Positions 1-5,139 of a stretch of 8,900 bases of DNA are shown here, in pieces. Positions within the stretch are counted from its first letter, which is position 1. Every line of letters starts with the position of its first letter. The position numbers and the translations under genes were made by a program. This DNA comes from Bryobacteraceae bacterium (lineage in GTDB: Bacteria > Acidobacteriota > Terriglobia > Bryobacterales > Bryobacteraceae): NCBI GenBank assembly GCA_030039005.1, contig JASHQT010000296.1:1-8900 (forward strand), read 5' to 3'. The notes beneath the pieces are model-generated. The model worked only from the letters and a program-made list of their open reading frames with translations. It ran no database searches and had not been told where the DNA came from.

Positions 1-5
1 AGCGT

Positions 6-212
6 TTAAAGGGGCTTTGTGCGGCCATTCTTTTCGTCGTCGAAGGCGCGTTGGATGGCGTTGTCTAAACGCCCTGCCGCGAGATCGGACTCGATGCGTG
101 CATCGATGGGCTGTGGGTAGTGGTTATCCATCCAGAGGTAGAGCTCTTCCACTTCTTCCGGCGTGAGAGCGGTTATTGCGCGTTCGATTTCCCGGAGCGT
201 ATTGAGAGCCAT
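6..212 (-). CDS. Small antitoxin-like protein (RelE/ParE-type toxin partner family)
   Basis: This is a 68-residue, charged, probably helical protein with an ATG start at 212-210 and a TAA stop at 8-6. The layout matches a small antitoxin family I recall: an N-terminal helix of the type EIERAITxLxPEEVEEL, a Trp-containing turn (WMDNHY), then a middle and C-terminal part of the type ARIESDLAAGRLD..IQRAF...KNGRTKPL. Relatives normally sit directly upstream of a RelE/ParE-like toxin, and their conserved tail ends in a Gly-Arg/Lys-Thr-x-x-Leu pattern like the one here. The toxin gene would lie left of position 1, so the pairing cannot be confirmed in this window. No Shine-Dalgarno sequence precedes the start; a -10-like TAAAAT lies 12 bases upstream, suggesting a very short leader. 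The gene sits 64 bases behind the 114-residue protein gene and could also be read from the operon. There is no recognisable DNA-binding motif. The family call is moderate and the toxin is inferred. Confidence 0.6.
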   Translation of the reverse strand: MALNTLREIERAITALTPEEVEELYLWMDNHYPQPIDARIESDLAAGRLDNAIQRAFDDEKNGRTKPL

Positions 213-224
213 CGTCTGAATTCT

Positions 225-230
225 ATTTTA
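225..230 (-). promoter_or_regulatory. Candidate -10 element for the antitoxin-like gene
   Basis: On the minus strand this reads TAAAAT, five of six matches to TATAAT, ending 12 bases before the ATG at 212. No good -35 is seen at 16-18 bp. If it is functional, transcription would start about 4-5 bases before the ATG, giving a near-leaderless message, which fits the absence of a Shine-Dalgarno sequence. Confidence 0.35.
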
Positions 231-276
231 GTCGATGTAGATCGGCCCATCCGCTTCGTCCCTTCGCGCATTCGGT

Positions 277-621
277 TTAGTGATATCGCTCCAGGAGAAC
301 TAGGTGGGCGCCTGGATTGGCTGACGGCCACTCGGAAGCCAAATAGCAGTACTCATCCGGAAACTGATCGGGCTGTATGCTAAGGTCGTTCGTAGCTAAC
401 TGCGGCTTGATCTCGGTTTTCCAGAAGCTGTAGGCGTCGGTCGCGGAGACCCACCTCAGCATACGACCCACACCGGCGACGACGAATTCAACTATGCCCG
501 CTCGAAGCAACTGGACGATTTCTTCCGCGTCAAGTGTACGCAAGCGCGGTCCAGTGATGGAGCCTTCTCGCCAGATCTGCTCTAGGGGCAGTTGAGTCAC
601 AAGACGCACCGCTGCGTCCAT
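277..621 (-). CDS. Hypothetical protein, 114 aa, coupled to the HIT gene
   Basis: I do not recognise a named family for this 114-residue protein. It looks like a real compact soluble domain, with alternating hydrophobic segments (EEIVQLLRAGIVEFVVAGVG), a WVSATDAYSFWKTEIKP stretch, an aromatic YCYLASEW segment and a terminal LVLLERYH strand. There is no signal peptide, membrane segment or metal-binding Cys/His cluster. The ATG (621-619) lies five bases after the TAA stop of the HIT gene (629-627) and has no Shine-Dalgarno sequence of its own, so translation probably depends on ribosomes finishing the HIT gene. That spacing also supports it as a genuine operon member. The TAA stop is at 279-277. 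The short acidic and aromatic segments could suggest a small binding or immunity-like protein, but nothing in the sequence shows this. Existence is fairly sure; function is unknown. Confidence 0.65.
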   Translation of the reverse strand: MDAAVRLVTQLPLEQIWREGSITGPRLRTLDAEEIVQLLRAGIVEFVVAGVGRMLRWVSATDAYSFWKTEIKPQLATNDLSIQPDQFPDEYCYLASEWPSANPGAHLVLLERYH

Positions 622-626
622 GGGGC

Positions 627-1151
627 TTAAGGGAGTCGGGAACTGCTTCCCTCGGTTGCGATATTACGGGCCCCGGCAAAGGCATCCCGGAGTTTGCGCC
701 AGGTGACCTTTAGATCTTCTGGCAGCACGCGCGTCTCGGCGACGGTGGTCATGAAGTTGGTGTCGCCCGGCCAGCGCGGCAGCACGTGCATGTGAATGTG
801 CTCGGCGATGCCGGCGCCGGCGCTTTCGCCCAAGTTCATTCCGAGATTAAATCCCGGCGGGCGGTAAATTTCCTGCAAATGGCGCTGCGATTCCTGGACC
901 AGCAGCATCATTTCCTGGAGCGTCTCGCGCGAGGCCTCCTGCAAGCTGTCGATGTGCTCGTAGGGCACCACCATGAGATGGCCGGTGCTGTAGGGGTAGA
1001 GATTTAGGATGACGAAATTGTTCCGCGCGCGATGCACCACGAAAAAGTCCTCATCGCGTTCGGCGCCGGCCGCCCTGCAGAATACGCAACTGTCTCCAGT
1101 TTTTTCTTTTTGGACGTACTGGTAGCGCCACGGACTCCACAGGTGGTCCAT
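627..1151 (-). CDS. HIT-family protein (Ap4A phosphorylase/hydrolase-like)
   Basis: This 174-residue protein belongs to the histidine triad superfamily. The triad is visible as HIHMHVLPRW with His118, His120 and His122; by family knowledge the middle His is the nucleophile that forms a nucleotidyl intermediate. Upstream are a CVFC pair (Cys22, Cys25), which in this branch helps form a zinc site with histidines, and the substrate-pocket stretches FVILNLYPYSTGHLMVVPYEH and GMNLGESAGAGIAEH. The opening MDHLWSPWRY and the CxxC resemble mycobacterial Rv2613c-type diadenosine tetraphosphate phosphorylases, so a role in removing dinucleoside polyphosphates in the cytoplasm is likely; the exact substrate is inferred. 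An in-frame ATG at 1232 would add 27 Arg/Pro-rich residues and overlap the HU/IHF gene by about 65 bases; I chose the ATG at 1151 because relatives begin MDHLWSPWRY. The start is 16 bases after the HU/IHF stop and lacks a clear Shine-Dalgarno sequence. Confidence 0.88.
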   Translation of the reverse strand: MDHLWSPWRYQYVQKEKTGDSCVFCRAAGAERDEDFFVVHRARNNFVILNLYPYSTGHLMVVPYEHIDSLQEASRETLQEMMLLVQESQRHLQEIYRPPGFNLGMNLGESAGAGIAEHIHMHVLPRWPGDTNFMTTVAETRVLPEDLKVTWRKLRDAFAGARNIATEGSSSRLP

Positions 1152-1167
1152 AGATTGTGAGACGCGA

Positions 1168-1518
1168 CTAAGGATTCTGGCCGGTACCGTCGCTCGAAGG
1201 AGTTTCCGCCGGCGTGGCGGAGGGCTGGCCATCCGTGCTGGCGGAAGTGTTCACCAGGTCCTTCAGCTCTTTGCTGGGCTTGAAGTAGGGGATGCGCTTG
1301 GAAGGCACTTCCACGCGAGTGCCGGTCTTGGGATTGCGTCCCACACGGGGCTGGCGCTGGCGGGTGCGAAAACTGCCGAACCCGCGAATCTCGATCTTAT
1401 CCCCCGAACGCAGAGACTTTACGATGCTGTCGAAGATCGCCTCCACGATTACCTCGGAATCCTTGCGGGTCATTTCGACGACCCGGGAGACTTCTTCGAT
1501 CAACTCAGCCTTCGTCAT
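1168..1518 (-). CDS. HU/IHF-family nucleoid DNA-binding protein
   Basis: This is a 116-residue protein of the HU/IHF family, which binds and bends DNA as a dimer. The first 90 or so residues are a complete domain: N-terminal helices (MTKAELIEEVSRVVEMTRKD, then VEAIFDSIVKSL), the GDKIEIRGFGSF core, and the arm with RNPKTGT followed by V-P-x-K-x-x-P-x-FKPSKELK. The arm's Pro inserts between base pairs in known members. The last 26 or so residues form a Ser/Thr/Pro/Gly-rich, weakly acidic tail absent from classic HU or IHF (about 90-100 residues). The position behind rpsA matches the rpsA-ihfB order of proteobacteria, so an IHF-beta-like annotation is reasonable, but HU and IHF cannot be separated reliably here. 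The ATG at 1518 is preceded by a purine-rich GGGAGAGAAA stretch whose GGGAG lies 11 bases upstream. The gap to the rpsA stop is 46 bases with no terminator, implying co-transcription. Confidence 0.93.
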   Translation of the reverse strand: MTKAELIEEVSRVVEMTRKDSEVIVEAIFDSIVKSLRSGDKIEIRGFGSFRTRQRQPRVGRNPKTGTRVEVPSKRIPYFKPSKELKDLVNTSASTDGQPSATPAETPSSDGTGQNP

Positions 1519-1564
1519 GTGTGCTTTCTCTCCCTTTCCGTGACGGCCGTCTTCGATCAGCCTA

Positions 1565-3289
1565 CTAGCGGCCTTCGCCTTTGACTCGGATATTCATGAC
1601 TTCTTCGATTTTCATGGTGGCGGCGGCAGCGTGGCGCTGATAATCCTCGAGCCTGGTGCGCTCCTCGTCGTCGCTCAGCGCGCGGACGCTGAGGCCGATC
1701 TTCTTCTCGGGTTCATTCAAGCGGACGATCTTGAAATCCATTTCTTCGCCGATGGGCAGCGGCGCATCCTCGTGCCGGTGATCGGACGCGCCGGGGATTT
1801 CCGAGCGATGGCACAAGCCCTCCACGCCCGGCGCGAGCTCCACGAACACCCCGAAATTCGCGGCCCGGCAGACGCGGCCCCGCACCACGTCGCCCACCTG
1901 ATGGGCGCGGAAGAAGGACTCCCAAGCATCCGGCTGGAGCTGCTTGACGCCGAGCGAGAGGCGCCGGTTGGGGGCGTCGATCTGGAGAATCACCGCCTGC
2001 ACCAATTGGCCCTTCTTGACGACTTCGGAAGGATGCTTCACGCGCTTGGTCCAGGACAGGTCCGAAATGTGAACCAGCCCGTCGATGCCTTCCTCGATTT
2101 CGACGAATGCGCCAAAATCGGTGAGCTTCCGCACGCGCCCTTCGACAACCGAGCCCGGCGAATAGCGGTCCGCCACCGTGGTCCAGGGATCGGCTTCCAA
2201 TTGTTTGATGCCGAGCGAGACGCGGCGCTCGCGCGGTTTCACCTCCAGCACGACGGACTCTACCTGATCGCCGACCTTGACTACCTTGCTCGGATGCTTC
2301 ATGCGGCGGCTCCAAGTCATCTCCGAGATGTGGATCAGGCCTTCGACTCCGGGCTCCAGTTCGACGAAGGCGCCGTAGTCGGTGACGCTCACCACGCGCC
2401 CGATGACGCGCGCAGCCTGCGGATAGCGTTCGCTGATGGTCTCCCAAGGATCGGGTACTAGTTGCCGCAGGCCGAGCGAAATGCGTTCCTTGTCGCGATC
2501 GAACTTCAGCACCTTCACGGTGATTTCGTCGCCGGCGGTGACAACTTCCGAGGGATGATTCACCCGGCCGTACGACATGTCGCTGACGTGCAGCAGGCCG
2601 TCGATGCCGCCCAGATCGACAAAGGCGCCGTAGTCGGTGAGGTTTTTCACGGTGCCGGTGACGATGGCGCCTTCTTCGAGCGTCTGCAGCGCGGCGCTCT
2701 TGCGGGAATGCTGTTCTTCTTCCACCGCCAGTTTGCGCGACACCACAACGTTGCCGCGGCGACGGTTCAGTTTGACGATCTTCACCGGGATGTCCTGGCC
2801 GACCAGCAGATCCAGGTTATGCGTGGGGCGCGTATCGATCTGCGAGCCGGGCATGAACGCGGGAACGCCCACATCCACGGTGAGGCCGCCCTTAATGCGT
2901 CCGGTGACGCGGCCGGACACCACCAGGCCGTCGCGATGAGCTTTCTCCAGCGTTTCCCAGGAACGCAGGCGGCTGGCCTTCTGATGGGACAGCAGGATGT
3001 AACCCTCCGGCTGCACGCCTTGCCGGTCCACCATCACGTCGATGTGATCGCCGACCTGCACGTGAACGCTGCCGTCGGGAGCCGCGAACTGCTCGATGGG
3101 CACCAGGCCTTCGGACTTATAGCCGAAGTCGACAATGACGTCCGTTTCGTGGAGTTTCACCACGCGGCCTTCCAGCAATTCGCCCTCGTGGGGCGGCGCG
3201 AAATGAGTATAGTCGTCGATGAGCTGCTCGTAATCCGTCTCTTCGGACATAGGCGGGTTTAGATTTCGCTCATCTGCCTTGCTGGCCAT
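1565..3289 (-). CDS. rpsA: 30S ribosomal protein S1
   Basis: This 574-residue protein carries six S1 OB-fold RNA-binding repeats at about residues 36-104, 122-186, 207-275, 292-362, 379-447 and 466-535. Repeats 3 to 5 are the most regular, each with a (D)YGAFV-type or DFGAFVEI strand, a GLxHxSD/E turn, a HPSEVVK..G segment and a RRxSLGxKQL ending. S1 binds mRNA on the 30S subunit and helps unfold and place leaders for initiation; six repeats and about 560 residues are usual for full-length bacterial S1. The reading frame can be opened two codons earlier at a TTG (3295), but the ATG at 3289 lies seven bases after a clear GGGAG (3301-3297) and is the better start. A strong promoter and a leader of about 140 nt precede it, and the HU/IHF gene follows after 46 bases. 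S1 represses its own translation in E. coli; the same here would be inference. Confidence 0.97.
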   Translation of the reverse strand: MASKADERNLNPPMSEETDYEQLIDDYTHFAPPHEGELLEGRVVKLHETDVIVDFGYKSEGLVPIEQFAAPDGSVHVQVGDHIDVMVDRQGVQPEGYILLSHQKASRLRSWETLEKAHRDGLVVSGRVTGRIKGGLTVDVGVPAFMPGSQIDTRPTHNLDLLVGQDIPVKIVKLNRRRGNVVVSRKLAVEEEQHSRKSAALQTLEEGAIVTGTVKNLTDYGAFVDLGGIDGLLHVSDMSYGRVNHPSEVVTAGDEITVKVLKFDRDKERISLGLRQLVPDPWETISERYPQAARVIGRVVSVTDYGAFVELEPGVEGLIHISEMTWSRRMKHPSKVVKVGDQVESVVLEVKPRERRVSLGIKQLEADPWTTVADRYSPGSVVEGRVRKLTDFGAFVEIEEGIDGLVHISDLSWTKRVKHPSEVVKKGQLVQAVILQIDAPNRRLSLGVKQLQPDAWESFFRAHQVGDVVRGRVCRAANFGVFVELAPGVEGLCHRSEIPGASDHRHEDAPLPIGEEMDFKIVRLNEPEKKIGLSVRALSDDEERTRLEDYQRHAAAATMKIEEVMNIRVKGEGR

Positions 3290-3428
3290 GGCCAAACTCC
3301 CGATTCAAGCAACTGCACTGGGCGTGAACGATAGAGGAGGAGTACGCCGGAATAAAAACAACGGGGTTAAGTGACTTCGGACGTCCCCAACGGCTCTATC
3401 GGCCGACAAACCCTTGATACATCAGCAC
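3290..3428 (-). promoter_or_regulatory. Predicted rpsA 5' leader
   Basis: If transcription starts about seven bases after the TATATT box, the rpsA message has a leader of about 139 nt, long for a bacterial gene. In minus-strand orientation it holds an early CGATAGAG (3401-3394) and, about 57 bases later, an exactly complementary CTCTATCG (3336-3329), which could pair across the leader. The second segment is preceded by a CTCCTCC stretch that could instead pair with the GGGAG ribosome binding site. These alternatives are visible as complementarity only; no fold was computed. An 8-bp match somewhere in a leader this long is not rare by chance. Confidence 0.4.
3297..3301 (-). promoter_or_regulatory. 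rpsA ribosome binding site
   Basis: GGGAG on the minus strand, ending seven bases before the ATG at 3289. It decides the start, because the alternative in-frame TTG at 3295 would sit only one base behind it. Confidence 0.75.
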
Positions 3429-3434
3429 TTCAGC

Positions 3435-3463
3435 AATATAGCGGAGCCGTAGGCGGAAGTCAA
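3435..3463 (-). promoter_or_regulatory. Sigma-70 type promoter for rpsA operon
   Basis: On the minus strand the -35 reads TTGACT (3463-3458, five of six to consensus) and the -10 reads TATATT (3440-3435, five of six), separated by exactly 17 bp. It lies between the end of the zinc-ribbon gene and rpsA and points at rpsA. It is the best promoter match in the window and probably drives rpsA, the HU/IHF gene, the HIT gene and the 114-residue protein gene. Confidence 0.75.
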
Positions 3464-3470
3464 CCAAGCT

Positions 3471-3501
3471 AAAAACCACGCGTCGCCCTGCGCGCGCCTG
3501 G
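3471..3501 (-). terminator. Probable intrinsic terminator of the zinc-ribbon gene
   Basis: On the minus strand, just after the zinc-ribbon stop codon, CCAGGCG (3501-3495) can pair with CGCGTGG (3482-3476) as a seven-position stem with one internal G-G mismatch, followed directly by TTTTT (3475-3471). It ends eight bases before the rpsA -35 box, a sensible place to separate the two transcription units. The imperfect stem and short T run keep confidence modest. Confidence 0.4.
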
Positions 3502-3508
3502 CAGGCTG

Positions 3509-3733
3509 CTAATTCCGGCCGCACAGATCCGGCGTCTGACACATTCCTCCGGCGCACGAAGGGAACTGGCTGGCCTGAGATTTTCCATTGGACGAGTGGG
3601 CGGCGAAGGTCGACAGCGCGGTTTTCAGGTGCGACTCGCCGCAATTGGGGCAGGCGACGGCGTCCTGATTCCGGCGGATCAGCTTCTCGAATTTCGTTCC
3701 GCAATCATCACAGATATATTCGTAAATCGGCAT
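3509..3733 (-). CDS. FmdB-type zinc-ribbon protein
   Basis: This 74-residue protein opens with MPIYEYICDDCG, the signature of the FmdB/CxxC_CXXC_SSSS regulatory zinc-ribbon family. The metal-binding knuckles are Cys8-x2-Cys11 and Cys28-x2-Cys31, followed by a low-complexity Ser/Gly/Gln linker and a short tail with three more cysteines (Cys60, Cys65, Cys71, in SCAGGMCQTPDLCG) that may form a further metal or redox site. Members are small and poorly understood; FmdB was proposed as a regulator of formamidase in Methylophilus, but that does not transfer here. The reading frame stays open upstream through the tRNA gene, yet the ATG at 3733 is clearly right: it matches the family start and has GCGGAG with GGAG nine bases upstream. 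A -10-like TAGAAT (3770-3765) between the tRNA and this gene could serve as its own promoter; otherwise it is read through from the tRNA. A probable terminator follows. Confidence 0.88.
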   Translation of the reverse strand: MPIYEYICDDCGTKFEKLIRRNQDAVACPNCGESHLKTALSTFAAHSSNGKSQASQFPSCAGGMCQTPDLCGRN

Positions 3734-3791
3734 TTCGTTAAGCTCCGCAAGGTGCGTTTCATTAATTCTAGCGCAGACCGGAGCGGGAATC

Positions 3792-3868
3792 TGGCGCGCC
3801 CGGAGGGACTCGAACCCCCGGCCTATTGGTTCGAAGCCAATCGCTCTATCCAGCTGAGCTACGGGCGC
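3792..3868 (-). tRNA. tRNA-Arg (anticodon UCG)
   Basis: A complete 77-nt tRNA on the minus strand with encoded CCA. The acceptor stem GCGCCCG/CGGGCGC pairs at all seven positions, with discriminator G and then CCA (3794-3792). The D arm is GCTC-AGCTGGATA-GAGC. The anticodon stem ATTGG/CCAAT encloses the loop CTTCGAA, placing anticodon TCG at 3834-3832, which reads CGA and related Arg codons. The variable loop is AGGCC, and the T arm GGGGG-TTCGAGT-CCCTC has one G-U pair. No intron or integrase gene is seen nearby. Confidence 0.96.
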
Positions 3869-3887
3869 GCTGCGGAATCGCGATTTC

Positions 3888-3917
3888 ATGGTAGCATCGC
3901 GCGCGCCCGCGCTTAAA
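3888..3917 (-). promoter_or_regulatory. Weak candidate promoter for tRNA-Arg
   Basis: Reading the minus strand, TTTAAG (3917-3912) and TACCAT (3893-3888) are 18 bp apart, three and four of six to consensus respectively, with the tRNA 5' end 19 bases after the -10. The spacer is extremely GC-rich. A promoter is required somewhere in this interval, but this exact choice is tentative. Confidence 0.25.
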
Positions 3918-3932
3918 TTCGGCCGTGCGGAT

Positions 3933-3952
3933 GTTGAATCGGGAGATTCAAC
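3933..3952. promoter_or_regulatory. Perfect 8+4+8 inverted repeat upstream of carA (possible operator)
   Basis: GTTGAATC and GATTCAAC are perfect inverted arms around GGGA. Within them TGAAT and ATTCA match the half-sites of ArgR/AhrC operators, but the gap between the two pentamers is six bases rather than the four of the classic ARG box. The repeat lies 54 bases before the carA start codon and overlaps the candidate carA -35 box, as a repressor operator would. As RNA it would be an 8-bp stem with a GNRA-type GGGA loop, so a structural role is the main alternative if transcription starts further upstream. Confidence 0.5.
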
Positions 3953-3962
3953 GTGCTTCAAT
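3934..3962 (+). promoter_or_regulatory. Candidate carAB promoter
   Basis: TTGAAT (3934-3939) and TTCAAT (3957-3962) are 17 bp apart, each matching four of six consensus bases. A start near 3969 would give a leader of about 37 nt containing the GGAGGA ribosome binding site. The -35 box falls inside the left arm of the inverted repeat. Confidence 0.35.
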
Positions 3963-3990
3963 ATGAGTGGCACGCCTTCCCGATTACACT

Positions 3991-3996
3991 GGAGGA
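3991..3996 (+). promoter_or_regulatory. carA ribosome binding site
   Basis: GGAGGA, a near-perfect anti-16S match, ends nine bases before the in-frame TTG at 4006. It fixes the start there rather than at the GTG at 3967, which has no such sequence. Confidence 0.8.
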
Positions 3997-4005
3997 CAAT
4001 CCGAA

Positions 4006-5139
4006 TTGAATGCTGCAATCCTGGCCCTGGAAGACGGGACGGTCTTCGAGGGCGCCAGCTTTGGTGCGCCGAAAGACACCGCCGGCGAGGTGGTGTTTAA
4101 CACTTCCATTACCGGCTATCAGGAAATTTTCACCGATCCGTCATATGCCGGCCAGATCGTCGTACTGACCAATCCGCAAATTGGAAATTACGGCGCGAAC
4201 GAATACGATCAGGAAGCGGCGCGGCCGTATATCGAAGGCCTGGTGGTACGCGAGTTTTCGAGCATCGCGAGCAACTGGCGCTCGGAAGAAAACGCCGGGC
4301 AGTTTCTTTCGGAAAACGGCATTCCGGTGGCCGCCGAAATCGACACTCGTGCGCTGGTGCGCCACCTGCGCACGCGCGGAGTGATGCGCGGCGTACTCGC
4401 CACTGGCGATCGCGATCGCAGTGAGTTAATTGAACGCGCGCGGCAGGCGCCGTCCATGGCCGGTCTCGATCTGGCGACTCGCGTTTCCACGCCCTCGCGA
4501 TACTCGTGGGATAAACCAGTCGATCCGTGCTCGGCGTCGGAGCCGATCGTAAAAGCCTGCGAACCTTTCTGCCATGTGGTGGCGTACGATTACGGAATCA
4601 AGCGCAATATCCTGCGCCGCCTGGTGCACGTGGGCGCGCGCGTCACCGTGGTTCCGGCGCTCACGCCGGCCGAAGACGTGCTGGCGCTCAACCCCGACGG
4701 TGTGTTTCTGTCTAACGGCCCCGGCGATCCCGAGCCGCTGCAGTTTCAGGCGCAGCAAGTGCGCAAGCTCATCGGCAAGAAGCCGATTTTCGGAATCTGC
4801 CTGGGGCATCAGATTCTCGGCCTCGCGCTCGGCGGCAAAACGTACAAGCTGAAGTTCGGGCATCGCGGCGCCAATCATCCCGTGCTAAATCGCATGACCG
4901 AGCGCGTGGAGATCACCTCCCACAATCACGGTTTCGCCGTCGACCCCGACTCGCTGAACGCCAACGAAGTGGACCTCACGCACATCAATTTGAACGACGA
5001 AACGCTCGAAGGATTCCGGCATCGTAATGAACCGGTGTTCTGCGTGCAATATCATCCCGAAGCCGCGCCCGGCCCGCACGATTCGCACTATCTGTTCGAC
5101 GACTTCATGCAAATGATCAAGGACTACGGAGCCCGGTAA
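4006..5139 (+). CDS. carA: Carbamoyl-phosphate synthase small (glutaminase) subunit
   Basis: This 377-residue protein (E. coli CarA is 382) hydrolyses glutamine and passes ammonia to CarB for carbamoyl phosphate synthesis, feeding arginine and pyrimidine pathways. The N-terminal CarA domain (about 1-130) shows [25 protein letters not shown] and [12 protein letters not shown]. The C-terminal class I glutamine amidotransferase domain (about 188-375) has the YDYGIKRNI and LSNGPGDP motifs, the nucleophile Cys265 in GICLGHQ, and the catalytic His350 and Glu352 in QYHPEA; all are intact. The reading frame opens at a GTG at 3967, but the GGAGGA at 3991-3996 and the family's N terminus indicate the TTG at 4006. 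The stop codon overlaps the carB start by one base. The upstream palindrome and candidate promoter suggest control of the pair at the DNA level. Confidence 0.96.
   Translation: MNAAILALEDGTVFEGASFGAPKDTAGEVVFNTSITGYQEIFTDPSYAGQIVVLTNPQIGNYGANEYDQEAARPYIEGLVVREFSSIASNWRSEENAGQFLSENGIPVAAEIDTRALVRHLRTRGVMRGVLATGDRDRSELIERARQAPSMAGLDLATRVSTPSRYSWDKPVDPCSASEPIVKACEPFCHVVAYDYGIKRNILRRLVHVGARVTVVPALTPAEDVLALNPDGVFLSNGPGDPEPLQFQAQQVRKLIGKKPIFGICLGHQILGLALGGKTYKLKFGHRGANHPVLNRMTERVEITSHNHGFAVDPDSLNANEVDLTHINLNDETLEGFRHRNEPVFCVQYHPEAAPGPHDSHYLFDDFMQMIKDYGAR

Noticed and set aside
1152..1232. ATG start giving the HIT protein 27 extra residues
   Set aside because: The extension is Arg/Pro-rich, overlaps the HU/IHF gene by about 65 bases and is not a feature of the family, which begins MDHLWSPWRY.
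1900..2700. Approximate DNA repeats about 250 bases apart
   Set aside because: They are the successive S1 domains of rpsA, not a separate repeat element or CRISPR array.
3351..3388. Possible attenuator in the rpsA leader: GGGG...CCCC followed by a T-rich run on the minus strand
   Set aside because: Only four outer pairs with an 18-base loop and no stable inner stem; too weak to call a terminator.
3792..3868. tRNA-Arg as an integration site for a mobile element
   Set aside because: No integrase, no duplicated tRNA 3' end and no phage or plasmid genes are seen on either side; flanking genes are housekeeping.
3967..4005. GTG start giving carA 13 extra residues
   Set aside because: It has no ribosome binding site, and the GGAGGA before the TTG at 4006 and the usual CarA N terminus favour the shorter protein.
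3509..4018. 169-codon frame running from upstream of the tRNA into the zinc-ribbon gene
   Set aside because: The upstream part translates the tRNA-Arg sequence itself; the real gene starts at the MPIYEY methionine at 3733.
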